A stretch of DNA of 64,000 nt from Chitinophaga agrisoli (GTDB lineage Bacteria > Bacteroidota > Bacteroidia > Chitinophagales > Chitinophagaceae): contig NZ_VUOC01000001.1 of the NCBI RefSeq assembly GCF_008386695.1, forward strand, positions 1,586,347-1,650,346. Direction: 5' to 3'. Under the pieces are notes generated by a model that searched no databases, was not told the origin of the DNA, and was given only the letters and a program-made list of their open reading frames with translations. Positions 17,127-25,667 of the stretch are shown here, piece after piece; the first letter of the stretch is position 1, and each line of letters opens with the position of its first letter. A program made the translations under genes and the position numbers.

Positions 17127-17690
17127 CTACAGCCCTGCTACTCTGTCCGGGTGCTGCTGGATAAACTTTTCCCAGCCCTTCCCTTTAGGCAGGCTGGAAA
17201 GAGGGTTTGAATCCTGGAAAAAATGACAAACTGCTACTGCCAGCGCATCCGTGGCATCCAGGTACTCCGGTTTTTCAGTAAACAGCAATATGCGCTGAAG
17301 CATCTGCCATACCTGCTCCTTGTCCGCATTGCCGTTACCGGTGATCGATTGCTTAACTTTCTTCGGGGAATATTCCGCTACAGTAAGCCCGGCATGCATG
17401 GCGGTAGCAATGGCTACACCCTGCGCCCGGCCCAGCTTTAACATACTTTGTACGTTCTTGCCAAAAAAGGGGGCTTCAATCGCGAAACAATCCGGTTTGT
17501 GTAAGCGTATGAGGTCGTTGATACAGGCATGGATGAGCTGCAGTCTTTCATAGTGGTCCTTACGACTGGAGAGTTTTAGCACATCCATTTTTATAAGAGT
17601 GGCAGTTTTGCCTTGTACCTGTATAAGGCCATATCCCATTACCAGCGTGCCCGGGTCTATGCCAAGAATTATTTTTGACTTGTTTGCCAA
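17127..17690 (-). CDS. ruvC: Holliday junction resolvase RuvC
   Basis: Endonuclease resolving four-way junctions with RuvA and RuvB. Catalytic acidic residues are visible in ILGIDPGT, IEAPFFGKN and YLDATDALAVAVCH. I set the start at the TTG at 17690 (187 residues, ANKSKIILGIDPG), near the usual family length; the open frame extends to a TTG at 17750, but that would cover the promoter region. A reverse -7 box TACTTTTG at 17727-17734 fits the shorter start. The C-terminal tail of about 20 residues is longer than in E. coli. Confidence 0.92.
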   Translation of the reverse strand: MANKSKIILGIDPGTLVMGYGLIQVQGKTATLIKMDVLKLSSRKDHYERLQLIHACINDLIRLHKPDCFAIEAPFFGKNVQSMLKLGRAQGVAIATAMHAGLTVAEYSPKKVKQSITGNGNADKEQVWQMLQRILLFTEKPEYLDATDALAVAVCHFFQDSNPLSSLPKGKGWEKFIQQHPDRVAGL

Positions 17691-17698
17691 CCGCGGTT

Positions 17699-17706
17699 TA
17701 TTTTTG
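17699..17706 (+). promoter_or_regulatory. -7 box for the polytopic membrane protein gene, overlapping the ruvC leader
   Basis: TTG at 17675-17677, 21 nt, then TATTTTTG at 17699-17706. This predicts a transcript start near 17711, upstream of the proposed CTG start at 17722. Confidence 0.5.
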
Positions 17707-17721
17707 CCAAAATCTTGATGT

Positions 17722-18711
17722 CTGAACAAAAGTACCAAAATAATTCTCAATTACCTGTTAGGCACAGCCCTTTTTAGCTGGTTGGCCTGGTCCATATATA
17801 TACAGGTAAAACATCAGCCAGACCTGGCAACGTCCCTCCAACAGATGGTTTTTACCCTCCGCCAAAAGGGAGCCATGGCGCTCTTGCTCGTATTTGTATT
17901 AATGTTTTTTAACTGGGGGCTCGAGGCCCGTAAATGGCAGCTGCTGGTAAGATCCCTGGAAAACGTATCCTTTTTACGGGCTTTCAGCGCCGTTTTATCC
18001 GGGGTATCACTGTCTATTAATACCCCTAACCGTATAGGCGAATACGGTGGCCGTATGCTCTATATGAGCAACCAGAATAAGCTTAAATCCATCGCCGCCA
18101 CCGTCGTAGGAAGCCTCAGTCAGCTCATTATTACTATTATCTTTGGGTTAACAGGCCTCATCTACTATATCAACAACTTCCGGCTGATCAAGGAGAACGG
18201 CTATTTTGCCCCCAACTTCTGGGAAAATATTTTACTGGGTTTGCTCGTGGTTATTGGCGCCTTGACCATATTATTATATTTTCGGTTACAGATCATAGTA
18301 GCAATATTCGAAAGAATCCCGGTACTAAGGAAAGCAAAGGTGTTTGTATTGATCATAACCCGCTATACAACCGCCGATTTGCAATACCTGTTGCTCCTTT
18401 CAGCCTGCCGTTATGTGGTCTTCTCGGCACAGTATTTGATTTTGTTAGACACGTTTGGAGTGGAAATGCTGTGGTGGCAAGGCTTTTTAATGAATGCAGT
18501 GATCTACCTGGTAATGGCCCTGGTCCCCACCATTGCTGTAGTAGAATTAGGTCTCAGAGGCAAGGTCAGCTTGTATTTCCTGGGTCTGTTAAGCGCCAAT
18601 ACCGCCGCCATCATCGCCGCTACAGTCGGCATCTGGCTGGTCAACCTGCTCTTACCGGCAATATTGGGAAGTTTATTGCTACTGGGAGTAAAGATTTTTA
18701 AGGATAAATAG
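17722..18711 (+). CDS. Polytopic membrane protein of the lysylphosphatidylglycerol synthase TM (UPF0104) family
   Basis: About 329 residues with around eight membrane helices. The motif region LSINTPNRIGEYGGRMLY matches the family hallmark (tP.r.GE). The first convenient start is TTG at 17782, but that would cut the first membrane helix; the frame is open to 17719 and a CTG at 17722 gives NKSTKIILNYLLGTALFSW, a natural first helix, so I extend it there. No soluble synthase domain is present, so it is probably a flippase-like or uncharacterised envelope protein. It is followed by the DUF3108 gene 8 nt later. Confidence 0.8.
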   Translation: MNKSTKIILNYLLGTALFSWLAWSIYIQVKHQPDLATSLQQMVFTLRQKGAMALLLVFVLMFFNWGLEARKWQLLVRSLENVSFLRAFSAVLSGVSLSINTPNRIGEYGGRMLYMSNQNKLKSIAATVVGSLSQLIITIIFGLTGLIYYINNFRLIKENGYFAPNFWENILLGLLVVIGALTILLYFRLQIIVAIFERIPVLRKAKVFVLIITRYTTADLQYLLLLSACRYVVFSAQYLILLDTFGVEMLWWQGFLMNAVIYLVMALVPTIAVVELGLRGKVSLYFLGLLSANTAAIIAATVGIWLVNLLLPAILGSLLLLGVKIFKDK

Positions 18712-18719
18712 ATCCAGCA

Positions 18720-19517
18720 ATGAGGCATCTTATACTCATATTCTTATTGGCAGGTTTAGTCCAAAGTTATCCCGTTAAGGCCCAAAGTGATTTTTGTGGT
18801 ATCACAAATGGTAGTTTCCGCCCCGGAGAAAACATGACCATGAGAGTTTATTACCGGTTAAGCGGCGTATATGTAGGCGCCGGCGAAGCCACTTTCAGCT
18901 GCCTGCTCGAAAAAATGAACGGCAGGGATGTATACCACATGATAGGAGACGGTAAAACCTACCGCGCCTATGACTGGTTCTTCAAAGTGCGCGACAGATA
19001 TGAAAGCTACGTTGATACCGCCTCCATGCAACCCCTCAAATTTATACGCAACGTAAGCGAAGGCGGTTATAAAATATACAACAACGTTGTATTCGATCAT
19101 GCGCAGGGCTCCGCCACCAGCACCAACGGCACCTTTAAAGTGCCCGCCTGTATACAGGATGTGGTCAGCGCCGTATACTACGCCCGCAACATCGACTTCA
19201 ATAAGTATAAGCCCAATGATAAGATACCCTTTTTCATGTTCCTGGATGATCAGGTGTATAACATCTATATCCGTTACATGGGCAGGGAAGAGGTAACTAC
19301 CCGCTATGGCAAGTTTAAGGCTATACGGTTTAAACCCCTGTTGATAAAAGGCACCATGTTCCAGGGCGGCGAACAGATGGATGTATGGGTAAGCGACGAC
19401 GCCAATAAGATCCCCCTGCGCGTACAGAGCGCTATTTCAGTAGGTAGCATTGTAGTGGATATGATGGACTACAAGAACCTGCGTTACCCCCTTTCCTCGC
19501 TGATCGACAAAAGATAG
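18720..19517 (+). CDS. DUF3108-family periplasmic protein
   Basis: 265 residues with a signal peptide ending VKAQ (about residue 22), then a beta-rich domain starting FRPGENMTMRVYYRLSGVYVGAGEATF, typical of DUF3108. No catalytic motif is known. It begins 8 nt after the membrane protein gene, so the two are probably one transcript with an envelope-related role. A family B repeat begins about 5 nt after the stop. Confidence 0.88.
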   Translation: MRHLILIFLLAGLVQSYPVKAQSDFCGITNGSFRPGENMTMRVYYRLSGVYVGAGEATFSCLLEKMNGRDVYHMIGDGKTYRAYDWFFKVRDRYESYVDTASMQPLKFIRNVSEGGYKIYNNVVFDHAQGSATSTNGTFKVPACIQDVVSAVYYARNIDFNKYKPNDKIPFFMFLDDQVYNIYIRYMGREEVTTRYGKFKAIRFKPLLIKGTMFQGGEQMDVWVSDDANKIPLRVQSAISVGSIVVDMMDYKNLRYPLSSLIDKR

Positions 19518-19522
19518 ATAAA

Positions 19523-19630
19523 CAGCCCTTAGCTTTTAGCCAATGATCCCCGGCGCATTATTTGTAGCATTAATTAGCGGACAACAATAGTCAAGGCCAG
19601 GCGCTAACGGCTAAAAGCCAACAGCTAACC
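19523..19630. repeat. Family B palindromic repeat after the DUF3108 gene
   Basis: Left part 19523-19541 (CAGCCCTTAGCTTTTAGCC) and right part 19601-19630 (GCTAACGGCTAAAAGCC with further GCTAACC) are imperfect inverted repeats built of the same short units as 895-1013 and 12101-12140. Confidence 0.6.
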
Positions 19631-19686
19631 GCTTAAAGTTTAACATTTCCTTGCTGAATCCGGCGCCTTGGTGCGGTATAATATTC

Positions 19687-19694
19687 TATATTTG
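19687..19694 (+). promoter_or_regulatory. -7 box for the RprY-like regulator gene
   Basis: TATATTTG, 26 nt before the ATG at 19721; a TTG at 19668-19670 is 16 nt upstream, shorter than the usual 19-21. Confidence 0.45.
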
Positions 19695-19720
19695 TTCAAA
19701 CTATATAACCCGTATGTATT

Positions 19721-20422
19721 ATGGAAGAGCGTAAACCAAACATATTGCTGGCAGAAGATGATACCAACCTGGGCATGGTGCTGAAGAACTATCTGGAGCT
19801 GAACGATTATGATGTAGAGCTTTGCAGGGACGGCATCCTGGCGCTGGCGGCCTTCAGGCGCGAAAAGTTTGACCTGTGCCTGCTGGATATTATGATGCCC
19901 AATATGGACGGCTTTAAACTGGCAGAAGAGATACGGGACGTAGACCCCGATATTCCCCTGTTCTTCCTCTCCGCAAAAACCATGAAGGAAGATATCATCC
20001 AGGGCTATAAGCTGGGCGCAGACGATTATATCGTTAAACCCTTCGATAGCGAATTGCTGCTGCTCAAAATAAGGGCCATCCTTAAACGTAACCAGGAGCT
20101 CAGCAATAAGGAAGAAGAACAACATGAGTTTGCTATAGGCCGCTACGCCTTCAATGCCCGTCTCCGCACCCTGGTGCACGATGGCGAGTCTCATACCCTT
20201 TCTCCCAAGGAGAATGAGCTGCTGCGTATGTTATGTGAGCATAAGAACGACCTGCTCCCCCGCGAGCTGGCGCTGAAGAAGATCTGGGGCAGCGATACCT
20301 ATTTTAACGGCCGCAGCATGGACGTATACATCGCCAAACTGCGTAAGTACCTTAAAGACGATCCTAATATCGAAATAGTGAATATCCACGGTAATGGCTT
20401 CCGCCTCGTGGTAAAAGACTAG
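19721..20422 (+). CDS. OmpR-family response regulator, RprY-like
   Basis: 233 residues. The receiver has acidic D13/D14, phosphoacceptor D56 (LCLLDIMMPNMDGF), S/T switch in FLSAKT and K in YIVKPF. The winged helix ends NIHGNGFRLVV. The receiver sequence is close to RprY of Bacteroides, a regulator linked to envelope and oxidative stress (from memory). No kinase is adjacent. It is second of two orphan regulators within 4 kb. It ends at an unusually perfect bidirectional terminator shared with ruvB. Confidence 0.94.
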   Translation: MEERKPNILLAEDDTNLGMVLKNYLELNDYDVELCRDGILALAAFRREKFDLCLLDIMMPNMDGFKLAEEIRDVDPDIPLFFLSAKTMKEDIIQGYKLGADDYIVKPFDSELLLLKIRAILKRNQELSNKEEEQHEFAIGRYAFNARLRTLVHDGESHTLSPKENELLRMLCEHKNDLLPRELALKKIWGSDTYFNGRSMDVYIAKLRKYLKDDPNIEIVNIHGNGFRLVVKD

Positions 20423-20430
20423 ATCAGGCG

Positions 20431-20481
20431 TTATAAAATAAAAGAGCATTGTGATCATCACAATGCTCTTTTATTTTATAA
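20431..20481. terminator. Perfect bidirectional terminator between the regulator gene and ruvB
   Basis: Arms 20431-20455 and 20457-20481 are exact reverse complements over 25 bp with a single central base. The inner stem is GAGCATTGTGAT and the outer part is A/T-rich, giving U-rich ends in both directions. Confidence 0.92.
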
Positions 20482-20494
20482 CGATATCAGTATA

Positions 20495-21523
20495 TTAAAA
20501 CAGCAACCCGCCTGCTCCTTTACCCGGCGTCTTTCCCAAATGCGTATACGCCTTCTCCGTTACCTCTCTTCCCCTTGGCGTGCGTTTAATAAAACCCTCC
20601 TGTATCAGGAAAGGCTCATACACTTCCTCCAGCGTACCGGCTTCCTCGCCTACCGCCGTAGCAATAGTCGTAATACCTACCGGCCCCCCCTTAAAGTTTT
20701 CAATGATCACATTCAGGATCCGGTTGTCCATATCATCCAGCCCGTATTCATCCACATTCAGCGCTTTCAGGCTATATTTAGAGATGTCCAGGTCAATGGT
20801 GCCATTGCCTACCACCTGCGCAAAATCGCGTACCCGGCGCAGCAGCCCATTGGCAATACGGGGCGTACCGCGGGAGCGCCGCGCTATTTCCATAGCCGCG
20901 TCAGAGGTGATCTTGGTCCCCAGCAGTCCCGCCGCCCGCCAGATGATCTTCTGCAGGGTGGCCGCAGTATAGTACTCCAGCCGGGATTTGATGCCAAACC
21001 GCGAGAGCAGGGGGGCAGTCAGCAACCCGCTGCGGGTAGTGGCGCCTATTAATGTAAAGGGGTGTAGGTTGATCTGTATGGAACGGGCACTGGGGCCGGT
21101 ATCGATCATGATATCTATGCGGTAATCCTCCATGGCGGAGTACAGGTACTCCTCCACAACAGTGCTCAGGCGGTGTATTTCGTCAATGAACAGCACATCC
21201 CGCTCCTCCAGGTTGGTCAGCAGGCCAGCCAGATCGCCCGGTTTTTCTATCACCGGACCGGATGTTTCCTTGATATTAACGCCCAGCTCATTGGATACAA
21301 TGCGCGACAGCGTGGTCTTACCCAGCCCCGGAGGGCCATGGAACAGGATATGGTCCAACGCCTCCCCGCGCATTTTGGCCGCTTTGATGAACACTTTCAG
21401 ATTTTCAATGATCTGATCCTGCCCGGAGAAATCAATGATCTCCTTCGGGCGGATGCTGTTCTCAAACTCTTTTTCCGCTGCGCTCTGGCGGTTCTCGTCT
21501 GGTCTTAAATGCGGATTGGACAT
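20495..21523 (-). CDS. ruvB: Holliday junction branch migration helicase RuvB
   Basis: 342 residues, full length. N-terminal [14 protein letters not shown]; Walker [14 protein letters not shown]; Walker [11 protein letters not shown]; sensor 1 [11 protein letters not shown]; arginine finger region APLLSRFG; C-terminal winged helix with [17 protein letters not shown]. It forms the hexameric motor that drives branch migration with RuvA and hands junctions to RuvC, encoded about 3 kb away. It is divergent from the M28 peptidase gene with a 96-nt gap. Confidence 0.98.
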   Translation of the reverse strand: MSNPHLRPDENRQSAAEKEFENSIRPKEIIDFSGQDQIIENLKVFIKAAKMRGEALDHILFHGPPGLGKTTLSRIVSNELGVNIKETSGPVIEKPGDLAGLLTNLEERDVLFIDEIHRLSTVVEEYLYSAMEDYRIDIMIDTGPSARSIQINLHPFTLIGATTRSGLLTAPLLSRFGIKSRLEYYTAATLQKIIWRAAGLLGTKITSDAAMEIARRSRGTPRIANGLLRRVRDFAQVVGNGTIDLDISKYSLKALNVDEYGLDDMDNRILNVIIENFKGGPVGITTIATAVGEEAGTLEEVYEPFLIQEGFIKRTPRGREVTEKAYTHLGKTPGKGAGGLLF

Positions 21524-21619
21524 ATTGTACTGAAAGTGCTCAAAAATACATAATTATGGCCGTATGGGTTTGCTTGTTTATGAGTATATTAGTTTATTTG
21601 TGTTATAATATTTTATTCT

Positions 21620-22903
21620 ATGTACAGGATATGGTTAACCGTCTTTGCGATGGCCTTTAGCATCACCCCAGCCCGCTCACAAGACACGATCAGCAGCACG
21701 GAAGTGCGGCGCATTATAAGCACGCTGGCGGCAGATGATATGCAGGGACGCAAAACATTTTCTCCCGGCATAGACAAAGCAGCCACCTTTATTGAACAGG
21801 AATATCAGAAGGCTGGATTGCAGACCTGGCAAGGCGCCAAGGGTTACCGCCAGACTTTTTACATGTATCGTATAAAGCCGGTAAGTATACAGCTCACCAT
21901 CAACGGTGAAAAACGTATATCCGATAATGTGATCATCAAAAGCAGCGCCGGACAGCTCAGCTGGAACCAGGAAGGCCAGGTGGCGGAGCAGCATATCCGG
22001 TCTGCGGATAACTTCTTTAACCGCGTACGGGAGCTGCGCCAGCAAAAAGGCAATACCATCATCTGGGTAGACGCCGCGCAGCGCCAGAACTTTAGCCAGT
22101 ACCGCCAGTACCTGCAGGATAATATCCAGATGGCAGACAGCGGCAACCTGGTACTGGTATTACAGGAAGAGGCAGATACCGCCATCCGCAGCGTAAACCT
22201 GGAAGTAAGACAGCAGGTAACCCCCGTGCCGCTTTTTAACGTGGTAGGCGTAATCCCCGGCAGCAGCAAACCGGACGAATACGTGATCTTCTCCGCACAC
22301 TACGACCACATAGGTATACTCAAACCCGTAGAGCAGGATAGCATTGCCAACGGCGCGGATGATGATGCCAGCGGCACTACCGCCGTTATTATGCTGGCCA
22401 ATTACTATAAACAGCTTAAACCCGCCCGCACCCTTATCTTCGCTGCCTTTACAGGCGAAGAGATGGGCAGCTACGGGGCCCGCTATTTTTCCCAACAGAT
22501 GAACCCGGATAAAGTAGTGGCCATGTTTAATATAGAGATGATAGGTAAGGAAGCTAAATTTGGTAAGAACAGCGCCTTTATCACCGGCTTCGAAAGATCT
22601 GATTTCGGCGCCATATTACAACGTAACCTGGAAGGCTCCGTATTCCACTTCCATCCGGACCCTTACCCGGACCAGAACCTGTTTTACCGCTCTGATAATG
22701 CCACCCTGGCCCGTTTAGGCGTACCCGCGCATACTATCTCCACAGACCAGATAGATACTGACAGCCTCTACCACTCCGTAAATGATGAGGTGGAAAGCCT
22801 GGATATGGAAAACATCACCAACACCATCAACGCCATTGCCAAAAGCGCCGTGTCAATCGTGGAGGGAAAGGATACGCCTACACGTATTAAGCCAGAACAA
22901 TAA
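21620..22903 (+). CDS. Secreted M28-family metallopeptidase
   Basis: 427 residues with signal peptide (MYRIWLTVFAMAFSITPARSQ). Zinc ligands of family M28 are visible: H and D in FSAHYDHIG, bridging D in NGADDDASGT, catalytic E and ligand E in FTGEEMGSYGARYF, D in the MIGKE region and H in SLYHSVNDEVE. A PA-like inserted region lies between about residues 95 and 205. Probably a periplasmic or cell-surface aminopeptidase; substrate unknown. Single-gene unit. Confidence 0.92.
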   Translation: MYRIWLTVFAMAFSITPARSQDTISSTEVRRIISTLAADDMQGRKTFSPGIDKAATFIEQEYQKAGLQTWQGAKGYRQTFYMYRIKPVSIQLTINGEKRISDNVIIKSSAGQLSWNQEGQVAEQHIRSADNFFNRVRELRQQKGNTIIWVDAAQRQNFSQYRQYLQDNIQMADSGNLVLVLQEEADTAIRSVNLEVRQQVTPVPLFNVVGVIPGSSKPDEYVIFSAHYDHIGILKPVEQDSIANGADDDASGTTAVIMLANYYKQLKPARTLIFAAFTGEEMGSYGARYFSQQMNPDKVVAMFNIEMIGKEAKFGKNSAFITGFERSDFGAILQRNLEGSVFHFHPDPYPDQNLFYRSDNATLARLGVPAHTISTDQIDTDSLYHSVNDEVESLDMENITNTINAIAKSAVSIVEGKDTPTRIKPEQ

Positions 22904-22930
22904 TTGCCAGGGTCTACAATAATCATATCA

Positions 22931-22959
22931 TTGTCCCGTTTTAACGTATAATAATTTTG
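22931..22959 (+). promoter_or_regulatory. Promoter of the lipoprotein gene
   Basis: TTG (22931-22933), 18 nt, TAATTTTG (22952-22959). The transcript start would be near 22964, inside the left arm of the palindrome at 22959-23002. Confidence 0.55.
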
Positions 22960-23002
22960 TCTAAATTCTGAGAGCGTTTGAACGTTTTCTCAGAATTTAG
23001 AC
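22959..23002. promoter_or_regulatory. Perfect 15-bp inverted repeat at the lipoprotein gene transcription start
   Basis: GTCTAAATTCTGAGA (22959-22973) and TCTCAGAATTTAGAC (22988-23002) are exact reverse complements around a 14-nt loop that itself holds CGTTTGAACG. No T tract follows. It could be an operator overlapping the start site or a 5' mRNA stem-loop. Confidence 0.6.
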
Positions 23003-23077
23003 TTAATTTCACCCGGGATTTTCACGCACCTATGTAAACTAAAATTCACACTCCTTATAAATTAAAACCATATCAAA

Positions 23078-23839
23078 ATGCAACCTAAACTCCACCAACT
23101 GTGCGGAGGACTGGCCCTGGCGTCAGTGCTGTTTTTATCCGCATGCTCCAAACAAGATTCTTCCGAGCCGCAGAACACCAACGCTGATGGCAAGTTCAGC
23201 TACGAAATGCAGGCTATCAATCCTAACACGAGCATCATGGGCGATGCTGCCGGTATAGAAAGGATGGCCCAGATCACCAACACGCCGGAAATGGCCAGGA
23301 CCACTACGGATAGGATGTTCGACTTCACCTGGACGGAAGTGAAAGTACGGGTAAGGGAGATTAAGTTCGAGGCAAAAAAAGGCAACGATCAGGTAAAATT
23401 CAACGCCAAGATCGACCAGATGGTAGACGTATTAAAAGCCGCTGGTTTTATTGGTATGATCGAGCTGCCCAAGGGTACTTACAAATCTGTGAAATTATCT
23501 GTAACTGCTGCTGGCGATGAGCAGAACCCCGCTGCCATACTGGGCGGCAAGATCACCTGGGACGGCAAGGATATCCCCTTCAGCATCCGCCTGGCTGGTA
23601 CCATCAACTTCAAGGCAGATGCCCGCGATGTAGTAGTAGGCGACAGCAGCCTCTCCCTGAAAGGTAAGCTGAAACTGGACCTCAAGATCGTAGCTGCTAA
23701 ACTGCAGTTAGGCGACTTCGACGGTACCTTCAGCGGCGGTCACCTGACTATCATTATCAACCTGGATGGCCCGGACAAGGATAAAGACAAATGCAAACGC
23801 ATGAGGAACGGCTGGGAAAGCTGCATGCGTTGTGACTGA
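23078..23839 (+). CDS. Lipoprotein of unknown function, possibly DUF4382-like
   Basis: 253 residues. A lipoprotein signal ends LFLSACSKQ, placing the lipidated Cys near residue 23. The mature part is beta-rich with IELPKGTYKSVKLSVTAAG, a phrase resembling DUF4382-type domains, but I cannot confirm this. The C-terminus is charged (DGPDKDKDKCKRMR) with Cys residues that could pair. It has its own promoter with an upstream palindrome and its own terminator, so it is a regulated single-gene unit. Confidence 0.82.
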   Translation: MQPKLHQLCGGLALASVLFLSACSKQDSSEPQNTNADGKFSYEMQAINPNTSIMGDAAGIERMAQITNTPEMARTTTDRMFDFTWTEVKVRVREIKFEAKKGNDQVKFNAKIDQMVDVLKAAGFIGMIELPKGTYKSVKLSVTAAGDEQNPAAILGGKITWDGKDIPFSIRLAGTINFKADARDVVVGDSSLSLKGKLKLDLKIVAAKLQLGDFDGTFSGGHLTIIINLDGPDKDKDKCKRMRNGWESCMRCD

Positions 23840-23864
23840 TAGAATGTAGATAAAAACTGTTGAG

Positions 23865-23922
23865 AGCAGGAACAGGAGAAAGCAGCCACTTGCCAGGCCG
23901 CTACTCCGTTCCTGCTTTTTTT
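23865..23922 (+). terminator. Intrinsic terminator after the lipoprotein gene
   Basis: AGCAGGAAC (23865-23873) pairs with GTTCCTGCT (23908-23916) across a structured 34-nt loop, followed by a T run. Confidence 0.75.
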
Positions 23923-23951
23923 ATGGAGCTTTTTCTTGCTTACTCCCGCTA

Positions 23952-24803
23952 TTATTGTACGATCAGCTTACTGTATACTGAAAAGTGATCAGAAGAAAAA
24001 CGCCCCTGCCAGGTAGGGGAGAGCGTTGCATGTTGCAATACACGGAACCTGCCCTTCAGAAAAATATAGTCAATCGGTTTATCAGAAAGCTCCGCTGCCT
24101 TAAAACCATTAAAAGTACCGGTAGGTCCATAATGCGGCGTTAAACTCACCGCTTTGCTGTCCGTTAAATGCAGCGGATCAGCATTATCCATCACTACACG
24201 GATAGGCTCATCATCCGGGCTGGCATTAAAGTCGCCGGTAATGATAGCGGGCGTATTGCCGGCAATGGCATGTACCTGTTTTAACAACAGGTGCGCGCTC
24301 TCACGCCGGGCTACCTCGCCTTTGTGATCAAAATGCGTATTGAAATGGAAGAACACCTTGTTGGTCTTTTTATCCCGGAACCGGCCCCAGGTAACTATCC
24401 GGGTAATAGCGGCGTCCCAGCCTTTGCTGCCCGCTACCGTAGGGGTGGTAGACAGCCAGAACGTTTGGCTTTGTAAAAGCTGCAAACGCGCCGTATCATA
24501 AAAAATGGCGGAGAACTCGCCCTGTGTTTTACCATCATCCCGGCCCACGCCAATATATTTATAACCCGGCAGGCGCTGCTGCAGGTCTGTTACCTGGTCA
24601 TACAGCCCTTCCTGTATGCCCAGCAGGGTAGCCTCATGGAATAATACTTCACCGGCAACTTTGTCCTTCCGGTTAGGCCAGGCATTTAAGCTATCATCCG
24701 GGTTATTATAACGGATGTTAAAGGTCATTACCTGTAGCGGAGTTTGAGCGGCCGCGCTGCCGGCTATCACAAATAGCAGGCACCATAACAATGTTCTCTT
24801 CAT
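23952..24803 (-). CDS. Secreted endonuclease/exonuclease/phosphatase (EEP) family protein
   Basis: 283 residues from the ATG at 24803, which gives a signal peptide (MKRTLLWCLLFVIAGSAAAQ). EEP landmarks: VMTFNIRYNN at the N-terminus, LGIQEGL with the metal-binding Glu, FHFNTHFDHKG, ITGDFNASPDDEP and the final SDHFSVYSK with the catalytic Asp-His. The fold covers DNases, phosphodiesterases and sphingomyelinases; secretion favours a nutrient or lipid phosphodiesterase, but the substrate is open. Confidence 0.92.
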   Translation of the reverse strand: MKRTLLWCLLFVIAGSAAAQTPLQVMTFNIRYNNPDDSLNAWPNRKDKVAGEVLFHEATLLGIQEGLYDQVTDLQQRLPGYKYIGVGRDDGKTQGEFSAIFYDTARLQLLQSQTFWLSTTPTVAGSKGWDAAITRIVTWGRFRDKKTNKVFFHFNTHFDHKGEVARRESAHLLLKQVHAIAGNTPAIITGDFNASPDDEPIRVVMDNADPLHLTDSKAVSLTPHYGPTGTFNGFKAAELSDKPIDYIFLKGRFRVLQHATLSPTWQGRFSSDHFSVYSKLIVQ

Positions 24804-24902
24804 AAGTAATTGTATTAGCGTTATAAAAGTAATCACCCCGTTTTTAAGAAACATAGTTTTTTGTACCCATATACATTACCTTTAGGAAGGTCAAAAAAAT
24901 AA

Positions 24903-25667
24903 GTGGCTTTGCACTTCCCCGTATACGTATCCCTTTTTACATTAACTATACCGTTACACGCCATAACGGAAACATTGGGCATGTTCCTGGGCTTCCGCTA
25001 TTTCCTGTACCTGCGCAAACAGCAGGGCGACAGGCTACCGGACCCTAACCGGCTCTGGGTGATCATTGGCGCTATATTCGGCGCCTTACTGGGCAGCCGT
25101 ATACTGGGCGCGCTGGAAGATCCGGTGGCTCTCTGGTCTGGCCCCAATCCCTTACGCTACATATATGAGAACAAAACCATCGTAGGCGGTCTGCTGGGTG
25201 GTCTGGCCGGTGTGGAAAGCATTAAGCTGGCTATTGGCGAAAAACAATCCTCCGGAGATCTGTTCACCTACCCCTTGATACTGGCCCTTATCATTGGCCG
25301 CATAGGCTGTTTTAGCATGGGCGTGCATGAAGAGACCTACGGCCTGCCTACCGCGTTGCCCTGGGGCATGAACCTGGGCGATGGGCTGTTGCGGCATCCC
25401 GTAAGCTTATATGAGATCGCCTTTCTATTGATCTTAGCCGGACTGTTATATATCATCCAACAGAAATATACATTGATCAGCGGAGCGCGCTTCCAGCTAT
25501 TCATGATCGGATATCTGTTATTCCGTTTCCTGCTGGATTTTATTAAACCCGGCGCCCGCTATTTTATTGGCCTCGGCAGCATACAGCTGGCCTGCCTGGC
25601 CGGACTGATATATTATGGCCGTACCATTATTGCTCCATCCCGCTTAATCCAGAAACAATATGCCTGA
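24903..25667 (+). CDS. Lgt-family paralogue lacking canonical catalytic residues
   Basis: 254 residues, GTG start, about seven membrane helices. It is related to prolipoprotein diacylglyceryl transferase: GRIG near residues 132-135 and RHPVSLYEIAFL near the C-terminus match Lgt landmarks. However the signature GRIGNFxNxE reads GRIGCFSMGV here (N to C136, N to M139, E to V), and the HGG-type loop reads TIVGGLLGG without His. So it probably does not do the normal Lgt reaction, though it may still bind phosphatidylglycerol. Its stop overlaps the start of the radical SAM gene by 8 nt. Confidence 0.88.
   Translation: MALHFPVYVSLFTLTIPLHAITETLGMFLGFRYFLYLRKQQGDRLPDPNRLWVIIGAIFGALLGSRILGALEDPVALWSGPNPLRYIYENKTIVGGLLGGLAGVESIKLAIGEKQSSGDLFTYPLILALIIGRIGCFSMGVHEETYGLPTALPWGMNLGDGLLRHPVSLYEIAFLLILAGLLYIIQQKYTLISGARFQLFMIGYLLFRFLLDFIKPGARYFIGLGSIQLACLAGLIYYGRTIIAPSRLIQKQYA

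Noticed and set aside
16998-17210. A 70-codon frame between the response regulator gene and ruvC
   Set aside because: Overlaps the 3' end of ruvC, poor composition and no recognisable motif.
20495-22903. A ruvB-peptidase defence island
   Set aside because: ruvB is an ordinary housekeeping gene and the M28 peptidase is secreted; no defence genes nearby.
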